Below, in pieces: positions 8,342-18,140 of a stretch of 64,000 bases of DNA (its first letter is position 1; each line of letters begins with the position of its first letter). Position numbers and translations under genes: made by a program. The notes under the pieces are model-generated. The model was not told the origin of the DNA. It saw nothing but the letters and a program-made list of their open reading frames with translations, and ran no database searches. The stretch spans positions 728,346-792,345 of the forward strand of contig NZ_LMJB01000001.1 in the NCBI RefSeq assembly GCF_001429765.1, written 5' to 3'. This DNA is from Flavobacterium sp. Root901. GTDB taxonomy: Bacteria > Bacteroidota > Bacteroidia > Flavobacteriales > Flavobacteriaceae.

Positions 8342-10204
8342 GTGAATTACTTATCTGTAGAAAATATATCGAAGTCATTTGGCGAAAGAGTCCTTTTTGA
8401 CAACATTTCTTTTGGAATCAACAAAGACCAAAAAATCGCTTTTATTGCTAAAAATGGTTCTGGTAAAACAACCATTATGAGCATTATTAATGGCTTAGAC
8501 GAACCAGACACCGGACAGGTTGTTTTAAGAAAAGGAATCAGAATGGCTTTTCTTTCTCAGGATAATAATCTTCAGGATGAACTTACTATTGAAGAAAGTA
8601 TTTTTGCTTCGGATAATGAAACTTTGAAAATTATTGAAGCGTATGAAAAAGCATTAGAAAATCCAAATGATGAAGAAGCGTACCAAAAGGCTTTTGACGG
8701 AATGGATCAGCATAATGCGTGGGATTTTGAAACGCAGTATAAACAGATTTTGTTTAAATTAAAACTGGAAGATTTTAAACTAAAAGTAAAAAATCTTTCC
8801 GGAGGACAAAAAAAGCGTCTTTCATTGGCCATAATTCTAATTAATCGCCCTGATTTATTGATTCTGGATGAACCTACCAACCATTTAGATCTCGAAATGA
8901 TCGAATGGCTTGAAAGTTATTTTGCCAAAGAAAATATTACGCTGTTTATGGTAACACACGACCGTTTCTTTCTGGAACGTGTCTGCAATGAAATTATCGA
9001 ACTTGACAACGGAAAATTATACCAATACAAAGGAAATTACTCTTATTATTTAGAGAAAAAAGAAGAAAGAATTACTTCTGAAAATTCCAGTATTGACAAA
9101 GCCAAAAACTTATTTGTAAAAGAATTAGAATGGATGCGCCGCCAGCCAAAAGCAAGAACGACAAAATCTAAATCACGTCAGGACGATTTTTACGTAATTA
9201 AAGAAAAAGCTCAAAGCCGACGCAAAGAGAACAAAGTCGAACTTGAAATTAATATGGAAAGAATGGGAAGCAAAATTATTGAGCTTCATAAACTTTCTAA
9301 AAAATTTAAAGACCGTGTTATTCTGGACAATTTTAGTTTTGATTTCCAACGCGGGGAGAGAATCGGGATTATTGGTAAAAACGGAACAGGAAAATCGACA
9401 TTCTTAAATCTGCTTACAGGCACAATTCCGCCAGACAGCGGACGTGTTGTAAAAGGTGATACTATTAAAATTGGTTATTATACACAATCCGGAATTAATC
9501 CGAAACCGGGACAGCGTGTTATCGATATTATTAAGGAATATGGAGAATATATTCCGCTGGCAAAAGGAAAAATCATTTCAGCTTCGCAGCTTTTAGAACG
9601 TTTTCTTTTTGACGCTAAAAAACAATACGATTATGTTGAAAAATTGAGCGGAGGAGAATTAAAACGTTTGTATTTGTGTACGGTTTTAATTCAAAACCCA
9701 AACTTTTTAATTCTCGATGAGCCAACAAACGATTTGGATATTGTTACGCTGAACGTACTTGAAAGTTTTCTTTTAGATTATCCGGGCTGTTTATTAGTAG
9801 TTTCGCACGACCGTTATTTTATGGATAAAATTGTCGATCATTTATTTGTTTTCAGAGGTCAGGGCGAAATTGAAAATTTCCCTGGAAACTATTCCGATTT
9901 CCGTGCTTATGAAGACAGTGCCGATGTAGCTCAGAAAGAAGAAAACAAAGCTGAAAAGAAAGACTGGAAACAAAATAATCCAACTGGAAATTTAAGTTTT
10001 AACGAGCAGAAAGAATATCAGAAAATCGAAAGGGAAATCAAAGATTTAGAAATCGAAAAAACAAAAATTGAACAATTATTCTCTGAAGGAAAAGTTGCTG
10101 ACGCTGATATTGAAAAGAAAGCAAACGAATTGCAGAACATCATAAATAAAATCGAAGCAAAAGAAGAACGATGGTTTGAACTTTCTGCTAAAATTGAAGG
10201 ATAG
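8342..10204 (+). CDS. ABC-F family ATPase (Uup-like)
   Basis: 620 residues with two ATP-binding cassettes and no membrane segments, the ABC-F layout. These proteins act on ribosomes in translation quality control or antibiotic protection. Cassette 1 has Walker A AKNGSGKTT, signature LSGGQKKRLS and Walker B LLILDEPTNHLD. Cassette 2 has GKNGTGKST, LSGGELKRLY and FLILDEPTNDLD. The linker (about 230-300) is rich in Lys/Arg and Glu, and the tail (about 540-620) forms a coiled coil, as in Uup. The start is GTG at 8342. The first Walker A has Ala in place of the first Gly. It runs straight into the four-helix-bundle element, whose left repeat begins 5 bases after its stop. Confidence 0.93.
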   Translation: MNYLSVENISKSFGERVLFDNISFGINKDQKIAFIAKNGSGKTTIMSIINGLDEPDTGQVVLRKGIRMAFLSQDNNLQDELTIEESIFASDNETLKIIEAYEKALENPNDEEAYQKAFDGMDQHNAWDFETQYKQILFKLKLEDFKLKVKNLSGGQKKRLSLAIILINRPDLLILDEPTNHLDLEMIEWLESYFAKENITLFMVTHDRFFLERVCNEIIELDNGKLYQYKGNYSYYLEKKEERITSENSSIDKAKNLFVKELEWMRRQPKARTTKSKSRQDDFYVIKEKAQSRRKENKVELEINMERMGSKIIELHKLSKKFKDRVILDNFSFDFQRGERIGIIGKNGTGKSTFLNLLTGTIPPDSGRVVKGDTIKIGYYTQSGINPKPGQRVIDIIKEYGEYIPLAKGKIISASQLLERFLFDAKKQYDYVEKLSGGELKRLYLCTVLIQNPNFLILDEPTNDLDIVTLNVLESFLLDYPGCLLVVSHDRYFMDKIVDHLFVFRGQGEIENFPGNYSDFRAYEDSADVAQKEENKAEKKDWKQNNPTGNLSFNEQKEYQKIEREIKDLEIEKTKIEQLFSEGKVADADIEKKANELQNIINKIEAKEERWFELSAKIEG

Positions 10205-10208
10205 TTCT

Positions 10209-10240
10209 AGTTTTCAGTCTCAGTCTCAGTTTTTAGTTTT
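10209..10240 (+). repeat. Left 32-bp terminal inverted repeat of the four-helix-bundle element
   Basis: The arm begins AGTTTTCAGTCTCAGT and is the exact reverse complement of 10660-10691, with no mismatch over 32 bases. It belongs to the CAGT-rich repeat family found at several other gene ends in this window. Confidence 0.9.
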
Positions 10241-10295
10241 TTATTCAAAAGCAAGTTTTTTCTTTCTTTTTTATTATTCTTGTAAAAAAATAAAA

Positions 10296-10661
10296 ATGGA
10301 TTTTAAAGAGTTATTGGTTTATAAAAAATCATTTGAACTGGCAATGGAAATTTTTGAGATTTCGAAAATGTTTCCTAAAGAAGAAAAATATTCACTTATT
10401 GATCAAATACGACGTTCATCAAGAAGTGTTACCGCTAATATTGCAGAAGCGTATCGAAAAAGAAGATACGTAAATCATTTTATCAGCAAATTAACTGATA
10501 GTGATGCTGAAAATTCAGAAACAAATACGTGGCTGGAGTTTTCTCTAAAATGCCAATATATAAATCAGGAATTATTTGATAAATTAAATTCTAAAAATAT
10601 CGAAATTGGCAGACTGATTAATTATATGATTAACAACCCAAACAAATTTGGCTGTAGTTAA
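10296..10661 (+). CDS. Four-helix-bundle protein (S23 / 23S rRNA intervening-sequence family)
   Basis: 121 residues from the ATG at 10296. The frame is open further upstream, but that part only translates the left inverted repeat. MDFKELLVYKKSFELAMEIF, QIRRSSRSVTANIAEAY and the C-terminal helix NIEIGRLINYMINN mark the S23/TIGR02436 family. These small basic proteins occur inside 23S rRNA intervening sequences and as dispersed genes, and are related to the Avd accessory protein of diversity-generating retroelements. Their biochemical role is poorly known. The gene is enclosed by perfect 32-bp inverted repeats, and its stop codon lies in the right arm. No reverse transcriptase or variable repeat is nearby, so a retroelement role is unlikely. 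Confidence 0.9.
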   Translation: MDFKELLVYKKSFELAMEIFEISKMFPKEEKYSLIDQIRRSSRSVTANIAEAYRKRRYVNHFISKLTDSDAENSETNTWLEFSLKCQYINQELFDKLNSKNIEIGRLINYMINNPNKFGCS

Positions 10662-10691
10662 AACTAAAAACTGAGACTGAGACTGAAAACT
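10660..10691 (-). repeat. Right 32-bp terminal inverted repeat of the four-helix-bundle element
   Basis: AAAACTAAAAACTGAGACTG and following bases are the perfect reverse complement of 10209-10240. The arm overlaps the last bases of the stop codon of the enclosed gene. Further degenerate units (GAGACTAAAAACCGAAACT) follow to about 10711. Confidence 0.9.
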
Positions 10692-10724
10692 GAGACTAAA
10701 AACCGAAACTAAAAAAAGACAAAA

Positions 10725-11183
10725 ATGAAACACCTTTTATCAGCATTACTTGCAGTAACACTTTTTATTTCTTGTTCTAAAGATAAAGATGAAGTTAAAG
10801 ACTATACTGCTCAAAATGAACAGGAAATTAAAGAGTATTTAGCTAAAAATAATTTGACCGCTCAAAGAACAGATTCTGGTTTATATTATAGTATTGAAGA
10901 AGAAGGCGAAGGAAATAATCCAAATTCAAATTCTAATGTAACTGTTATTTACACCGGTTATTTTACAAGCGGAACAATATTTGACAAAAGCGAACCTGAA
11001 GGAATTTCATTTGGCCTTAATCAGGTAATTCAGGGCTGGAAAGAAGGAATTCCATTTTTTAAACCAGGAGGAAAAGGCAAACTTTTCGTTCCTGCACATT
11101 TAGGGTACGGAAGTAAGGATTACCATAATATTCCGGGAGGATCTGTACTTATATTTGATATTACATTAAAGTCGGTCAATTAA
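10725..11183 (+). CDS. FKBP-type peptidyl-prolyl isomerase lipoprotein
   Basis: 152 residues. MKHLLSALLAVTLFISC is a type II signal peptide with lipid attachment at C17, so it is anchored in the periplasm or outer membrane. After a charged spacer, residues about 65-152 form one FKBP domain: VTVIYTGYFTSGTIFDKS, IQGWKEGIPFFKPGGKGKLF, PAHLGYGSKD and GSVLIFDITLKSV. It should speed proline isomerisation in exported proteins. GldI, the FKBP lipoprotein linked to gliding, has this general design, but no gliding genes are nearby, so that name is not used. Confidence 0.92.
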   Translation: MKHLLSALLAVTLFISCSKDKDEVKDYTAQNEQEIKEYLAKNNLTAQRTDSGLYYSIEEEGEGNNPNSNSNVTVIYTGYFTSGTIFDKSEPEGISFGLNQVIQGWKEGIPFFKPGGKGKLFVPAHLGYGSKDYHNIPGGSVLIFDITLKSVN

Positions 11184-11201
11184 GATAATTTCAAACTCGA
11201 C

Positions 11202-11981
11202 ATGCTTTTTCAAATCAAATCTTATTTAAAATTTCTTTGGAATTCTAAAAACGAACATGGCGTTCATTCTCCATTTGTTTTTAGCTTGCTTACAAAATGT
11301 TTCTATGACAAGAAACCAAAACCAGAGTATCAAATTTTAAAAAACTATCGAAAATCGCTTCTTGAAAATAAAAATTTCATTGAAGTAACTGATTTTGGCG
11401 CCGGTTCAAAAGTTTTTAAATCAAACAAAAGACAGATTTCAAAAATTGCATCGACAGCCGGAATATCCCCAAAACGCGCCGAATTACTATTTCGCGTAAC
11501 CAATTATTTTAAGCCGGACAATATTCTTGAAATAGGAACTTCATTGGGCTTAGCAACTTCTGCGCTTGCGCTTGGAAATACAAATGCAAAAGTAATTACA
11601 ATTGAAGGCTGCCCCAATACTGCAAACACTGCACAAAACCAATTAGATAGATTTGATTGTAAAAATGTTGAAAATATAATTTCAGAATTTGGATCTTTTT
11701 TAATTTCAGAAAATCTAAATTCTAAAATCTACAATTTAATATACTTCGACGGTAATCATTCAAAAAAAGCTACTTTAACTTATTTCGAACTTTTACTGCC
11801 AACAACCGACAATGATTCGGTTTGGATTTTTGATGATATTCACTGGTCGCCGGAAATGGAAGAAGCGTGGGAGATGATAAAAAACCATCCCAAAGTAAAA
11901 GTCACAATCGACACTTTTCAATGGGGATTTGTATTTTTTAGATACGAACAGGAAAAAGAACATTTTATAATTCGTGCATAA
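11202..11981 (+). CDS. Class I SAM-dependent methyltransferase
   Basis: A 259-residue Rossmann-fold methyltransferase. Motif I is NILEIGTSLGLATSALAL, the acidic end of strand 2 is KVITIEGCPNT, and LIYFDGNHSKKATLTYFELL and DSVWIFDDIHWSPEMEEAW match O-methyltransferase-like enzymes (Methyltransf_24 type) where an Asp pair binds a metal. The N-terminal 80 residues, with EHGVHSPFVF, are a conserved Bacteroidetes addition. The substrate is unknown. It follows the FKBP gene by 18 bases, so the two may be cotranscribed, and ends in a terminator shared with the convergent lipoprotein gene. Confidence 0.87.
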   Translation: MLFQIKSYLKFLWNSKNEHGVHSPFVFSLLTKCFYDKKPKPEYQILKNYRKSLLENKNFIEVTDFGAGSKVFKSNKRQISKIASTAGISPKRAELLFRVTNYFKPDNILEIGTSLGLATSALALGNTNAKVITIEGCPNTANTAQNQLDRFDCKNVENIISEFGSFLISENLNSKIYNLIYFDGNHSKKATLTYFELLLPTTDNDSVWIFDDIHWSPEMEEAWEMIKNHPKVKVTIDTFQWGFVFFRYEQEKEHFIIRA

Positions 11982-12017
11982 AAAAAATGACGGCCATTTC
12001 TGGTCGTCATTTTTTTT
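11982..12017. terminator. Bidirectional terminator between convergent genes
   Basis: ATGACGGCCA and TGGTCGTCAT pair (one G-U) around a TTTC loop, with A-runs on the left and T-runs on the right. It begins right after the methyltransferase stop and ends 22 bases before the end of the opposite gene, so it can serve both. Confidence 0.9.
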
Positions 12018-12038
12018 ACTAATTCAAAATATTTACAA

Positions 12039-12704
12039 TTATTTTTTAGCTTCTTTATTTTCTTCAGATTTTGCACCCATTCTGTTAACAGTATACATTG
12101 GTGCAAATTTAACTTTCAGACCTGCGATTTTTCTATTATCTTCAGAGGTAAGTCCTTCTTTTTCAACTGTATTTTTACGGCTGTCAAGTGCTTCGTACAT
12201 CAATTTAATTTCATCCCAGTCTTCTCTTGAATATTTATCTTTATTATCTTCAACGGTGTGAACGAACTGCTGATAAACACTATGAATATTTTGAGCATTT
12301 ACCCAGCTAAAGTTCATATCATCACCAATTTTTCCTGCACCAAACAAAGCATCTCTTAATTGCTGTTTTGGACTTGGAGCCGGAGCTGGTGGGGCAAAAA
12401 CGGTGGACATCTCATTTTTAAACTCTTCATATTTTGCTTTGCTGGCATTTACTTTTTCGGTCGCGGCCGAATTATCTTTTAAATCTGCCAGTGCTGCCTG
12501 AGCTTCCTGAGATTTTCTGTCGTATTCAGCATCGACTGCTTTCCAGTCTGCTTTTAAATTATCTGCTGAAACATTTTTAACTGAGTCTACATACGCTACA
12601 TAAGCGTCGACTTTCTTTTGAGCTTGTTCTTGTTTTTCATCTTTACATGATGCGAAACCTAATGCAATTAATGCGATTCCAAATAATATTTGTATGTTTT
12701 TCAT
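12039..12704 (-). CDS. Lipoprotein of unknown function, helical
   Basis: 221 residues. MKNIQILFGIALIALGFASC gives a lipobox with C20. The mature part is charged and mostly helical; repeated AxxxAxxxL patterns and the segment AQAALADLKDNSAATEKVNA suggest a long coiled coil, followed by a short Pro/Ala stretch (APPAPAPSPKQQ) and a second helical region with FSWVNAQNIHSVYQQFV. I think it belongs to a Flavobacteria-specific family (DUF6565-like), but this comes from memory of the pattern. No role is known. Confidence 0.75.
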   Translation of the reverse strand: MKNIQILFGIALIALGFASCKDEKQEQAQKKVDAYVAYVDSVKNVSADNLKADWKAVDAEYDRKSQEAQAALADLKDNSAATEKVNASKAKYEEFKNEMSTVFAPPAPAPSPKQQLRDALFGAGKIGDDMNFSWVNAQNIHSVYQQFVHTVEDNKDKYSREDWDEIKLMYEALDSRKNTVEKEGLTSEDNRKIAGLKVKFAPMYTVNRMGAKSEENKEAKK

Positions 12705-12989
12705 AATATTAATGTTTAAAATTTATAAGACAAATATAGTTAAAAATTTGAATAATCATAAATTATTATTAGAAATTTAATATTAAAAATAAATATTTTT
12801 CAGATAATTTTAAAAAATATGATAATTATATAAATTTGATAAAAAATTATATAACATCTTTTATGGAAATCAAATTATACTTTTTATAAAAACTATTTCA
12901 CTTTAATATGTAACAAAAATGAATTCTTACTTACTCATCTTTTAATTAAAAAGTGTTTTGTACTTTTAAATCCAAAATTGTAAAACGAA
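12705..12989. promoter_or_regulatory. Very AT-rich divergent intergenic region
   Basis: 285 bases of nearly pure A/T between the divergent lipoprotein and LolD-like genes. TACTTTTA at 12961-12968 is a plausible -7 box for the rightward gene. No ORF, hairpin or repeat of note was seen. Confidence 0.4.
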
Positions 12990-13676
12990 ATGGCAAATCC
13001 ATTAATTAAAATAACCGACATAAAACGAAATTTTGTACTTGGCAATGAGATTGTTTATGTTTTAAAAGGAATTAATTTAGAAATCAATAAAGGAGAATAT
13101 GTTGCTTTAATGGGGCCTTCGGGATCAGGAAAATCAACTTTAATGAATTTATTGGGCTGTTTAGATACGCCTACTTCCGGACGTTACGTTTTAAACGGAA
13201 AGGATGTCAGCCAGATGCGTGACGACGAATTAGCCGGAATTAGAAATACTGAGATCGGATTTGTTTTTCAAACTTTTAATCTTTTACCAAGAACCACCGC
13301 TTTAGATAATGTGGCTTTACCCATGATTTATGCCGGATATTCAAAATCTGAAAGAAATACAAGAGCCACAGAAGTTTTAAATCAGGTAAATTTAGCTGAC
13401 AGAATGGATCACCAGCCAAATCAATTATCAGGAGGACAGCGCCAGCGTGTTGCCATTGCCCGCGCTTTAGTCAATAAACCTTCGATTATTCTGGCAGATG
13501 AGCCAACCGGAAATTTAGACAGTAAAACTTCTGTCGAGATTATGAAACTTTTTGGCGACATTCATGCTCAGGGAAATACTGTAATCCTGGTAACACATGA
13601 AGAAGATATCGCAGCTTATGCACATCGCGTAATTCGTTTAAGAGACGGATTAATTGAAAGTGACACAACAAAATAG
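12990..13676 (+). CDS. ABC transporter ATP-binding protein (LolD/MacB type)
   Basis: A single 228-residue ABC ATPase. Walker A is [15 protein letters not shown], the Q-loop is [10 protein letters not shown], the signature is [15 protein letters not shown], Walker B is [13 protein letters not shown], and the H-loop is [24 protein letters not shown] is diagnostic of the LolD/MacB/FtsE group, which powers lipoprotein release or mechanotransmission rather than ordinary import. No permease gene is adjacent, so its partner is unknown. A gene-end repeat follows the stop. Confidence 0.92.
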   Translation: MANPLIKITDIKRNFVLGNEIVYVLKGINLEINKGEYVALMGPSGSGKSTLMNLLGCLDTPTSGRYVLNGKDVSQMRDDELAGIRNTEIGFVFQTFNLLPRTTALDNVALPMIYAGYSKSERNTRATEVLNQVNLADRMDHQPNQLSGGQRQRVAIARALVNKPSIILADEPTGNLDSKTSVEIMKLFGDIHAQGNTVILVTHEEDIAAYAHRVIRLRDGLIESDTTK

Positions 13677-13705
13677 TTTAATCGTTTATTGGGTTAGCTG
13701 TTTAA

Positions 13706-13756
13706 TCGTAAGATTGAAAACTTAGAATCTTAGCACCTCAAAACCTTAGCATCTAA
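13706..13756. repeat. Dispersed repeat, TTAGAATCTTAG family
   Basis: CTTAGAATCTTAGCACCTC and following bases fill most of the gap between the ABC ATPase stop and the PduO-type gene. Related copies occur at 23252-23325, 31340-31396, 34386-34415 and 59627-59719. Confidence 0.6.
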
Positions 13757-13762
13757 AAAAAA

Positions 13763-14332
13763 ATGAAAGTATATACCAAAACAGGCGATAAAGGAACAAC
13801 GGCTCTTTTTGGAGGCACGCGCGTTCCTAAGGATCATATCAGGATTGACAGTTACGGCACTGTTGATGAATTAAACTCCTATATAGGATTAATTCGCGAT
13901 CAGGAAATGGATTTGCACTATAAAACCATTTTAATAGAAATCCAGGACCGTCTTTTTACTGTGGGCGCCATTTTGGCAACTCCGCAGGAAAAAGAAGTTT
14001 TAAAAAATGGCGAACTTCGCTTAAAGAATCTCGGAATAATCGATTCTGATATTGAATTACTGGAAAATGAAATAGATAAGATGGAAGAAAGCCTTCCGCA
14101 GATGACTCACTTTGTTTTGCCCGGAGGTCATCAAACCGTGTCATATTGTCACATTGCACGCTGCGTGTGTCGCCGTGCAGAACGTTTGGCAGTACATTTG
14201 AGCCACAATGAACATGTTCCAGAAATCGCAATTATGTACTTAAACCGACTTTCTGACTACCTTTTTGTCTTGGCACGAAAGTTGTCCTCAGACCTAAAAG
14301 CGGAGGAAGTGAAATGGATTCCGCGCAAGTAA
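13763..14332 (+). CDS. Cob(I)yrinic acid a,c-diamide adenosyltransferase, PduO type
   Basis: A 189-residue ATP:corrinoid adenosyltransferase, which adds the 5'-deoxyadenosyl group to cob(I)alamin to make coenzyme B12. MKVYTKTGDKGTTALFGGTR is the ATP-binding start, DSYGTVDELNSYIGL follows, and RCVCRRAERLAVHLS and LNRLSDYLFVLARKLS are the conserved C-terminal helices. The length is normal. The adenosylcobalamin made could serve methylmalonyl-CoA mutase, whose chaperone MeaB is encoded at 34.7 kb. Confidence 0.95.
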   Translation: MKVYTKTGDKGTTALFGGTRVPKDHIRIDSYGTVDELNSYIGLIRDQEMDLHYKTILIEIQDRLFTVGAILATPQEKEVLKNGELRLKNLGIIDSDIELLENEIDKMEESLPQMTHFVLPGGHQTVSYCHIARCVCRRAERLAVHLSHNEHVPEIAIMYLNRLSDYLFVLARKLSSDLKAEEVKWIPRK

Positions 14333-14388
14333 GCAGTCACAGTTTTTCAGTTTTCAGACTGCAAACTGCCACTGAAAACTGATTACTT
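14333..14388. repeat. Dispersed repeat, CAGT-rich family
   Basis: CAGTTTTTCAGTTTTCAGAC and the downstream CTGCCACTGAAAACTG form an imperfect hairpin. It begins at the base after the PduO-type stop codon and is the same family as the arms around the four-helix-bundle gene. Confidence 0.65.
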
Positions 14389-14431
14389 CTATGGACGTTC
14401 TTAAATTTTATTAAAATAAATCAAATTTTAC

Positions 14432-14461
14432 TTGTCTTTTTCAGTAAAAAATTTATTTTTG
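14432..14461 (+). promoter_or_regulatory. Promoter of the DUF2795 gene (TTG-N19-TATTTTTG)
   Basis: TTG at 14432-14434 and TATTTTTG at 14454-14461 are separated by 19 bases, an excellent Flavobacterium promoter. The likely start of transcription is about 15 bases before the ATG at 14483. Confidence 0.75.
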
Positions 14462-14482
14462 CACAAACTAAACAGATAACAG

Positions 14483-14704
14483 ATGTATTGGACATTAGAA
14501 TTAGCATCTTATTTAAGTGATGCGCCATGGCCTGCTAACAAAGACGAACTTATTGACTACGCTATTAGAGCTGGTGCTCCATTAGAAGTAGTAGAAAACC
14601 TTCAGTCAATTGAAGACGAAGGTGAGATATATGAATCAATGGAAGAAATTTGGCCTGATTATCCAACAGACGAAGATTATCTTTGGAATGAGGATGAATA
14701 TTAA
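14483..14704 (+). CDS. DUF2795 domain protein
   Basis: A 73-residue acidic protein. MYWTLELASYLSDAPWPANK and ELIDYAIRAGAPLEVVENLQ match DUF2795, a short helical domain of unknown function that resembles a Rho-like or KH-adjacent fold in some families. The tail (EEIWPDYPTDEDYLWNEDEY) is strongly acidic. In Flavobacteriia it is commonly found directly before secA, as here, but a terminator stands between the two. Confidence 0.88.
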   Translation: MYWTLELASYLSDAPWPANKDELIDYAIRAGAPLEVVENLQSIEDEGEIYESMEEIWPDYPTDEDYLWNEDEY

Positions 14705-14720
14705 AAAAATAAACCAAAGG

Positions 14721-14750
14721 AAAAAGTCTCATCACAGAGGCTTTTTTTTT
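14721..14750 (+). terminator. Terminator between the DUF2795 gene and secA
   Basis: AAAAAGTCTC pairs with GAGGCTTTTT (one G-U) over a 6-base loop and is followed by more T. An outer AACC/GGTT pairing could extend the stem. Confidence 0.85.
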
Positions 14751-14792
14751 GGTTCAAATACACATTATATAATAAAGAAATACAAATAAATT

Positions 14793-17700
14793 ATGAGTTT
14801 CATAAACAGCATTATTAAGGTCTTTGTAGGCGATAAATCTCAAAAAGATGTTAAAGCTTTACAACCTTATTTAAACAAAATTAAAACTTTCGAAACTAGT
14901 TTAATGAGTTTATCTCATGACGAACTTAGAGCTAGAACTGCTTATTTTAAAGAAAAAATTAAAGAAGCAAGAGCAGAGAAAGATGCTAAAATTGCTTCGC
15001 TTAAAGCTGAAGTTGAAAGCATTGAAGATATCGACAAAAGAGAAGATATTTATGATGCAATAGACGCTCTTGAAAAAGAAGCTTATGAAATCTCTGAAAA
15101 GACTTTGTTAGAAATTCTGCCGGAAGCTTTTTCTGTTGTAAAAGAAACAGCACGCCGTTTTAAAGAAAACTCTCATATTGAAGTTACTGCAACTGCAAAA
15201 GACCGTGAATTTTCTGCAACAAAACCTTATATTACAATTGATGGTGAAAAATCTATCTGGGCTAATAAATGGAATGCTGCCGGGAAAGACATTACCTGGG
15301 ACATGATTCACTACGATGTTCAGTTAATTGGCGGAATGGTTTTGCACGAAGGGAAAGTTGCCGAAATGCAAACGGGAGAAGGTAAAACGTTAGTTGCTAC
15401 TTTACCGCTTTACTTAAACGCGTTAACCGGAAACGGAGTTCACTTAGTAACCGTGAATGACTATCTGGCGAAACGTGACAGTACATGGAAAGCACCTTTA
15501 TTCGAATTCCACGGTTTGTCTGTTGATTGTATTGATAATCACCAGCCGAGTACAGAAGCGAGAAAAAAAGCTTATGATGCTGATATCACTTACGGAACCA
15601 ATAACGAATTTGGTTTTGACTATTTAAGAGATAATATGGCCCATTCGCCAAGCGATTTAGTACAGAGAAAACACAATTTTGCAATTGTCGATGAGGTCGA
15701 TTCTGTATTGATCGATGATGCAAGAACACCACTTATTATTTCAGGTCCGGTTCCTCAGGGAGATCGTCATGAATTTAATGAACTGAAACCAAAAATCGAA
15801 AACCTCGTTGCACAACAGCGTCAGCTTGCAAATGGTTTTTTGGCAGAAGCTAAAAAATTAATCAAAGAAGGAAATACTAAAGAAGGTGGTTTCTTATTAT
15901 TAAGGGCTTACAGAAGTTTACCTAAAAATAAAGCATTAATTAAATTTTTGAGTGAAGAAGGAATTAAACAATTGCTTCAAAAAACTGAAAATCAATATAT
16001 GCAGGACAACAATCGTGAAATGCATAAAGTTGATGAGGCTTTGTATTTTGTGATTGAAGAAAAAAACAATCAGGTAGAATTAACAGATAATGGTATCCAA
16101 TATTTATCCGGAGATACTGATGCAGATTTCTTCGTTTTACCAGACATTGGAACAGAAATCGCTAAAATCGAAAAACAAAAATTAGACAAAGACGCTGAAG
16201 CTGAAGCCAAAGAAAGATTATTTCAGGATTTTGGTGTAAAAAGCGAGCGTATCCATACTCTAACACAGCTTTTAAAAGCTTATGCTTTATTTGAAAAAGA
16301 TGTTGAGTATGTTATCATGGACAACAAAATTATGATTGTCGATGAGCAGACAGGTCGTATTATGGATGGACGTCGTTATTCTGATGGTCTTCACCAGGCG
16401 ATTGAAGCTAAAGAAAATGTAAAAATCGAAGCTGCAACTCAAACATTTGCAACAGTTACATTACAGAACTATTTCAGAATGTACAGCAAATTAGCCGGTA
16501 TGACAGGTACAGCGGTTACAGAAGCTGGCGAGTTATGGCAGATTTACAAACTGGATGTTGTTGAAATTCCAACCAACCGTCCAATTGCAAGACACGATAA
16601 AGAAGATTATATCTATAAAACAACACGTGAGAAATTCAATGCTGTAATTGAAGACGTTACCGAATTATCAAACGCAGGAAGACCGGTATTAATTGGAACA
16701 ACTTCTGTAGAGATCTCAGAATTATTAAGCCGTATGCTTAAAATGAGAGGAATTACACACAATGTATTAAATGCTAAAATGCACAAGCAGGAAGCACAAA
16801 TCGTTGAAGAAGCTGGTAAAGCCGGAGTGGTAACTATTGCTACAAACATGGCAGGTCGTGGTACCGATATTAAATTGTCTCCAGAAGTAAAAGCTGCCGG
16901 AGGTTTAGCAATTGTGGGTACAGAGCGTCATGATTCACGTCGTGTAGACAGACAATTACGTGGTCGTTCCGGACGTCAGGGAGATCCTGGAAGTTCTCAG
17001 TTTTATGTTTCTCTTGAAGATAACTTAATGCGTTTATTCGGTTCTGAAAGAGTAGCTAAAGTTATGGACAGAATGGGCCTTAAAGAAGGTGAAGTTATTC
17101 AGCATTCTATGATGACAAAGTCTATTGAACGTGCTCAGAAAAAAGTAGAAGAAAACAACTTTGGTGTTCGTAAACGTTTATTAGAATATGATGACGTAAT
17201 GAACTCGCAGCGTGAAGTAGTCTACAAACGTCGTCGTCACGCATTGTTTGGTGAGCGTTTGAAACTTGATATCGCTAATATGCTTTATGATACCTGCGAA
17301 TTAATCGTAAGCAATAATAAAGTTACAAATGATTTCAAAGGATTTGATTTTGACTTAATTCGTTATTTCGGAATTACATCACCAATTTCAGAAGCTGATT
17401 TTTCAAAATTATCAGACATTGAAATTACCGGAAAAGTATATAAAGAAGCTTTGGCTTTTTATAATGAAAAAACAGAAAGAAGCGCAAGAGAAGCTTTCCC
17501 AATTATTAGAGGAGTTTACGAAGAACCAAACAATCATTTTGAAAGAATCGTAGTTCCTTTTACAGACGGAATCAAAACTTTGAATGTTGTTACAGACCTG
17601 AAAAAAGCTTACGAAAGCGAAGGTGCTCAGTTAATCGCTGATTTTGAGAAAAATATCACACTTTCTATTGTTGATGAAGCATGGAAAAAACATTTACGCA

Positions 17701-18140
17701 AAATGGACGAATTGAAACAATCTGTTCAATTGGCCGTTCACGAACAAAAAGATCCATTGCTTATTTATAAGTTAGAAGCTTTCAACTTGTTTAGAGGAAT
17801 GTTAGACAACGTAAACAAAGAGGTTATTTCGTTCTTGTTCAAAGGTGATTTACCTGCTCAAAATGTTAGTTCTGAAATCCAGGAAGCAAGAGAAGTTCGT
17901 CAAAAAGAGAATTTACAATTAAGTAAAGACGAAATTCCAAACAGCGAAAACATGAATCGCGAAGCTGGAGAAACACAACAGCGTCAGGTTACAGAGACTA
18001 TCGTTAGAGATACTCCAAAAATCAACAGAAATGATACTGTTACAGTTCAAGAAGTTGCAACCGGTAAAACAGAAACAATGAAATTTAAAAAAGCTGAAAA
18101 TCTTTTAGCTGCAGGAACCTGGGTTCTTGTTAAAGAATAA
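14793..18140 (+). CDS. secA: SecA preprotein translocase ATPase
   Basis: The ATPase motor that drives unfolded preproteins through SecYEG. Walker A is [10 protein letters not shown] (K198), Walker B includes [16 protein letters not shown] from D300, and [28 protein letters not shown] and the helical scaffold [20 protein letters not shown] follow in order. At 1115 residues it is about 200 longer than E. coli SecA. One insert lies after [11 protein letters not shown], as is normal for Bacteroidetes. The C-terminal zinc finger is absent; the protein ends in a basic [17 protein letters not shown] terminator and CAGT-rich repeats follow. Confidence 0.98.
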   Translation: MSFINSIIKVFVGDKSQKDVKALQPYLNKIKTFETSLMSLSHDELRARTAYFKEKIKEARAEKDAKIASLKAEVESIEDIDKREDIYDAIDALEKEAYEISEKTLLEILPEAFSVVKETARRFKENSHIEVTATAKDREFSATKPYITIDGEKSIWANKWNAAGKDITWDMIHYDVQLIGGMVLHEGKVAEMQTGEGKTLVATLPLYLNALTGNGVHLVTVNDYLAKRDSTWKAPLFEFHGLSVDCIDNHQPSTEARKKAYDADITYGTNNEFGFDYLRDNMAHSPSDLVQRKHNFAIVDEVDSVLIDDARTPLIISGPVPQGDRHEFNELKPKIENLVAQQRQLANGFLAEAKKLIKEGNTKEGGFLLLRAYRSLPKNKALIKFLSEEGIKQLLQKTENQYMQDNNREMHKVDEALYFVIEEKNNQVELTDNGIQYLSGDTDADFFVLPDIGTEIAKIEKQKLDKDAEAEAKERLFQDFGVKSERIHTLTQLLKAYALFEKDVEYVIMDNKIMIVDEQTGRIMDGRRYSDGLHQAIEAKENVKIEAATQTFATVTLQNYFRMYSKLAGMTGTAVTEAGELWQIYKLDVVEIPTNRPIARHDKEDYIYKTTREKFNAVIEDVTELSNAGRPVLIGTTSVEISELLSRMLKMRGITHNVLNAKMHKQEAQIVEEAGKAGVVTIATNMAGRGTDIKLSPEVKAAGGLAIVGTERHDSRRVDRQLRGRSGRQGDPGSSQFYVSLEDNLMRLFGSERVAKVMDRMGLKEGEVIQHSMMTKSIERAQKKVEENNFGVRKRLLEYDDVMNSQREVVYKRRRHALFGERLKLDIANMLYDTCELIVSNNKVTNDFKGFDFDLIRYFGITSPISEADFSKLSDIEITGKVYKEALAFYNEKTERSAREAFPIIRGVYEEPNNHFERIVVPFTDGIKTLNVVTDLKKAYESEGAQLIADFEKNITLSIVDEAWKKHLRKMDELKQSVQLAVHEQKDPLLIYKLEAFNLFRGMLDNVNKEVISFLFKGDLPAQNVSSEIQEAREVRQKENLQLSKDEIPNSENMNREAGETQQRQVTETIVRDTPKINRNDTVTVQEVATGKTETMKFKKAENLLAAGTWVLVKE

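Noticed and set aside
10176..10295. Longer start for the four-helix-bundle gene
   Set aside because: This part overlaps the ABC-F gene end and translates the left inverted repeat (FQSQSQFLVF); the ATG at 10296 gives the family start MDFKELL.
10296..10661. Avd gene of a diversity-generating retroelement
   Set aside because: No reverse transcriptase, template repeat or variable target gene is nearby.
12705..12989. Possible small gene or origin in the AT-rich gap
   Set aside because: No ORF with a reasonable start, no repeats like DnaA boxes; only a probable promoter was seen.
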